Positions 63,106 to 64,000 of a stretch of DNA of 64,000 nucleotides are shown here, in pieces (positions within the stretch are counted from its first letter, which is position 1; every line of letters starts with the position of its first letter). The notes below the pieces were generated by a model, which was not told the origin of the DNA, made no database searches, and was given only the letters and a program-made list of their open reading frames with translations. Position numbers and translations under genes: made by a program. Source of the stretch: Richelia sinica FACHB-800 (GTDB lineage: Bacteria; Cyanobacteriota; Cyanobacteriia; Cyanobacteriales; Nostocaceae); assembly GCF_014698825.1 (NCBI RefSeq), contig NZ_JACJTT010000001.1, forward strand, positions 372,001 to 436,000, read 5' to 3'.

Positions 63106-63810
63106 TTAAATGTGAATACCACACTCAGTCTTACCAGTTCCCCGCCAACGACCAGCGCGTTCATCTTCACCTTCACCTACTTTGGTGGTGATGGGTTCAT
63201 CGCCAATGCTGGGATAGCCTTGGTCATGAAGAGGATTGTAAATTACCTTATGTTCAGCTACATAAGCCCAAGAATCTTTGCGAGTCCAGGCAGCAAGAGG
63301 ATTAACTTTTAACCGCCCTTTATTATCTAGTTCAAATACAGGCATGTTGGCACGGGTGACGGCTTGGTCACGACGACGGCCTGTAATCCAAGCGACTGTG
63401 TTGAGTTCGTCTAGACCTCGTTGCAGAGGTTCAATTTTTGTAACGTCGTGGAATTTGAGAATATCTGTATCCCAGAGGGCTTCACCATATTTGGCGGTGA
63501 ATTCTTCACGGGTGTTTACATCTGGAGTTTTGTAAGTTTTTAAATCTAAGTTATAAATTTCCTTGGCTTTAGCAACGAGTTCCAAGGTTTCGCGGAAGTG
63601 GAAAAGAGTGTCGAGGAAGATGACAGGAACTGAATGCTGGAGTTCAGAGTAGAGAATGTTGGTAATTACCAAATCATCAACGTTAAAGGCGCTAGTTTGT
63701 ACAAATCCTGTGGGAATATTCTCGATAGACCAGGCTAAGATTTCTTTGGGAGTAGCGGTTTCAAATTGCTGATTTAATTTGTCTAGGTCAAAGGTGGTGG
63801 CAGCTGTCAT
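63106..63810 (-). CDS. cysH: Phosphoadenylyl-sulfate (PAPS) reductase
   Basis: Reduces PAPS to sulfite in assimilatory sulfate reduction, using thioredoxin or glutaredoxin. Motifs: SAFNVDDLVITNIL (P-loop-like), VIFLDTLFHFRETLELV, EPLQRGL, WITGRRRDQ and the C-terminal TECGIHI with the single catalytic Cys231. The CC...CxxC cluster ligands of APS reductases are absent, so PAPS is the likely substrate. The 234 residues are typical. The 190 bp upstream to the window edge includes the hairpin TCTCCCG (63952-63958)/CGGGAGA (63968-63974). Confidence 0.93.
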   Translation of the reverse strand: MTAATTFDLDKLNQQFETATPKEILAWSIENIPTGFVQTSAFNVDDLVITNILYSELQHSVPVIFLDTLFHFRETLELVAKAKEIYNLDLKTYKTPDVNTREEFTAKYGEALWDTDILKFHDVTKIEPLQRGLDELNTVAWITGRRRDQAVTRANMPVFELDNKGRLKVNPLAAWTRKDSWAYVAEHKVIYNPLHDQGYPSIGDEPITTKVGEGEDERAGRWRGTGKTECGIHI

Positions 63811-63951
63811 GATATTTGAGACGGAGATGTGTTTATTACTTAATAAAAGTTAAGTTTACCTGATGAAGGTACACACCCCCGTAGGCAAATGGGTAATTAA
63901 TAGGTGTGGTTATCACTACTAACAGCAGATTGCTAGCAGATGGGGAAAGAA

Positions 63952-63974
63952 TCTCCCGTGAAAATATCGGGAGA
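63952..63974. terminator. Hairpin near the right window edge
   Basis: TCTCCCG (63952-63958) pairs with CGGGAGA (63968-63974) around TGAAAATAT. It may end a gene beyond the window or be part of the cysH upstream region; the strand is not decided. Confidence 0.4.
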
Positions 63975-64000
63975 ATAGACATCAAAAAATTCTGTTTAGA

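Overview
The window comes from a cyanobacterial chromosome, most likely a filamentous Nostocales-type organism. The evidence is genes specific to oxygenic phototrophs (psbZ, a CpcS phycobiliprotein lyase, a Crr6-type NDH-1 maturation factor, Ycf36/CGLD27, a PucC-like carrier), many copies of the HIP1 octamer GCGATCGC, short dispersed repeats in the gaps between genes, and a rich two-component and chemosensory gene set. Heterocyst formation cannot be shown from this window. Most of it is ordinary housekeeping sequence with loose gene order and few long operons. No CRISPR array, prophage or intact transposase was seen.

Layout. 1-5.8 kb: a LysM/M23 cell-wall protein cut by the window edge, an HtrA-family protease, a DUF760 protein, scpB, ispD, a GT9 glycosyltransferase and crr6. 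5.8-9.4 kb: a repeat-rich gap, a Fur/PerR-type regulator followed by a peroxiredoxin-glutaredoxin fusion, and aminopeptidase P. 9.4-12.7 kb: a ProA paralogue lacking the catalytic cysteine behind a zinc-ribbon membrane protein, tRNA-Gly, ribH and psbZ. 12.8-16.5 kb: a DHH-CBS-nucleotidyltransferase fusion and queE. 16.7-19.8 kb: a STAS-phosphoglycosyl transferase fusion and a GT4 enzyme, probably for an exopolysaccharide. 20-22.5 kb: rsfS, ycf36, asparaginase, initiator tRNA with terminator, and a small ORF. 23-27 kb: a hybrid histidine kinase and a class III adenylate cyclase. 27.3-30 kb: an XPB-like helicase overlapping a Bax1-like nuclease. 30.2 kb: a 162-bp MITE with an exact 8-bp target duplication. 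30.3-37.4 kb: a four-gene chemosensory operon (PATAN-REC, CheW, MCP, hybrid CheA). 37.8-41.2 kb: a HEAT protein, cpcS and rqcH. 41.5-50.1 kb: a zinc-ribbon protein, a sucrose-phosphate-synthase-like GT4, a second GT4, an aldo/keto reductase, a PucC-like carrier, an inositol-phosphatase family protein, a zinc alcohol dehydrogenase and a small Cys-rich membrane protein. 50.5-56.8 kb: a dihaem cytochrome, pyrB, cytochrome P450 plus an unknown protein, an orphan CIRCE element, a small unknown protein and an ATP-grasp ligase. 57-64 kb: a small protein, a histidine kinase, a KimA-like potassium importer, SbcD, a 57-bp tandem repeat and cysH.

The least explained parts are the orphan CIRCE site between two uncharacterised genes, the P450-unknown protein pair, the catalytically altered ProA paralogue, the archaeal-style XPB-Bax1 machine, and two families of small non-autonomous repeats. 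One repeat copy forms the last codons of a gene. Functional calls rest on remembered family motifs; no database search was run.
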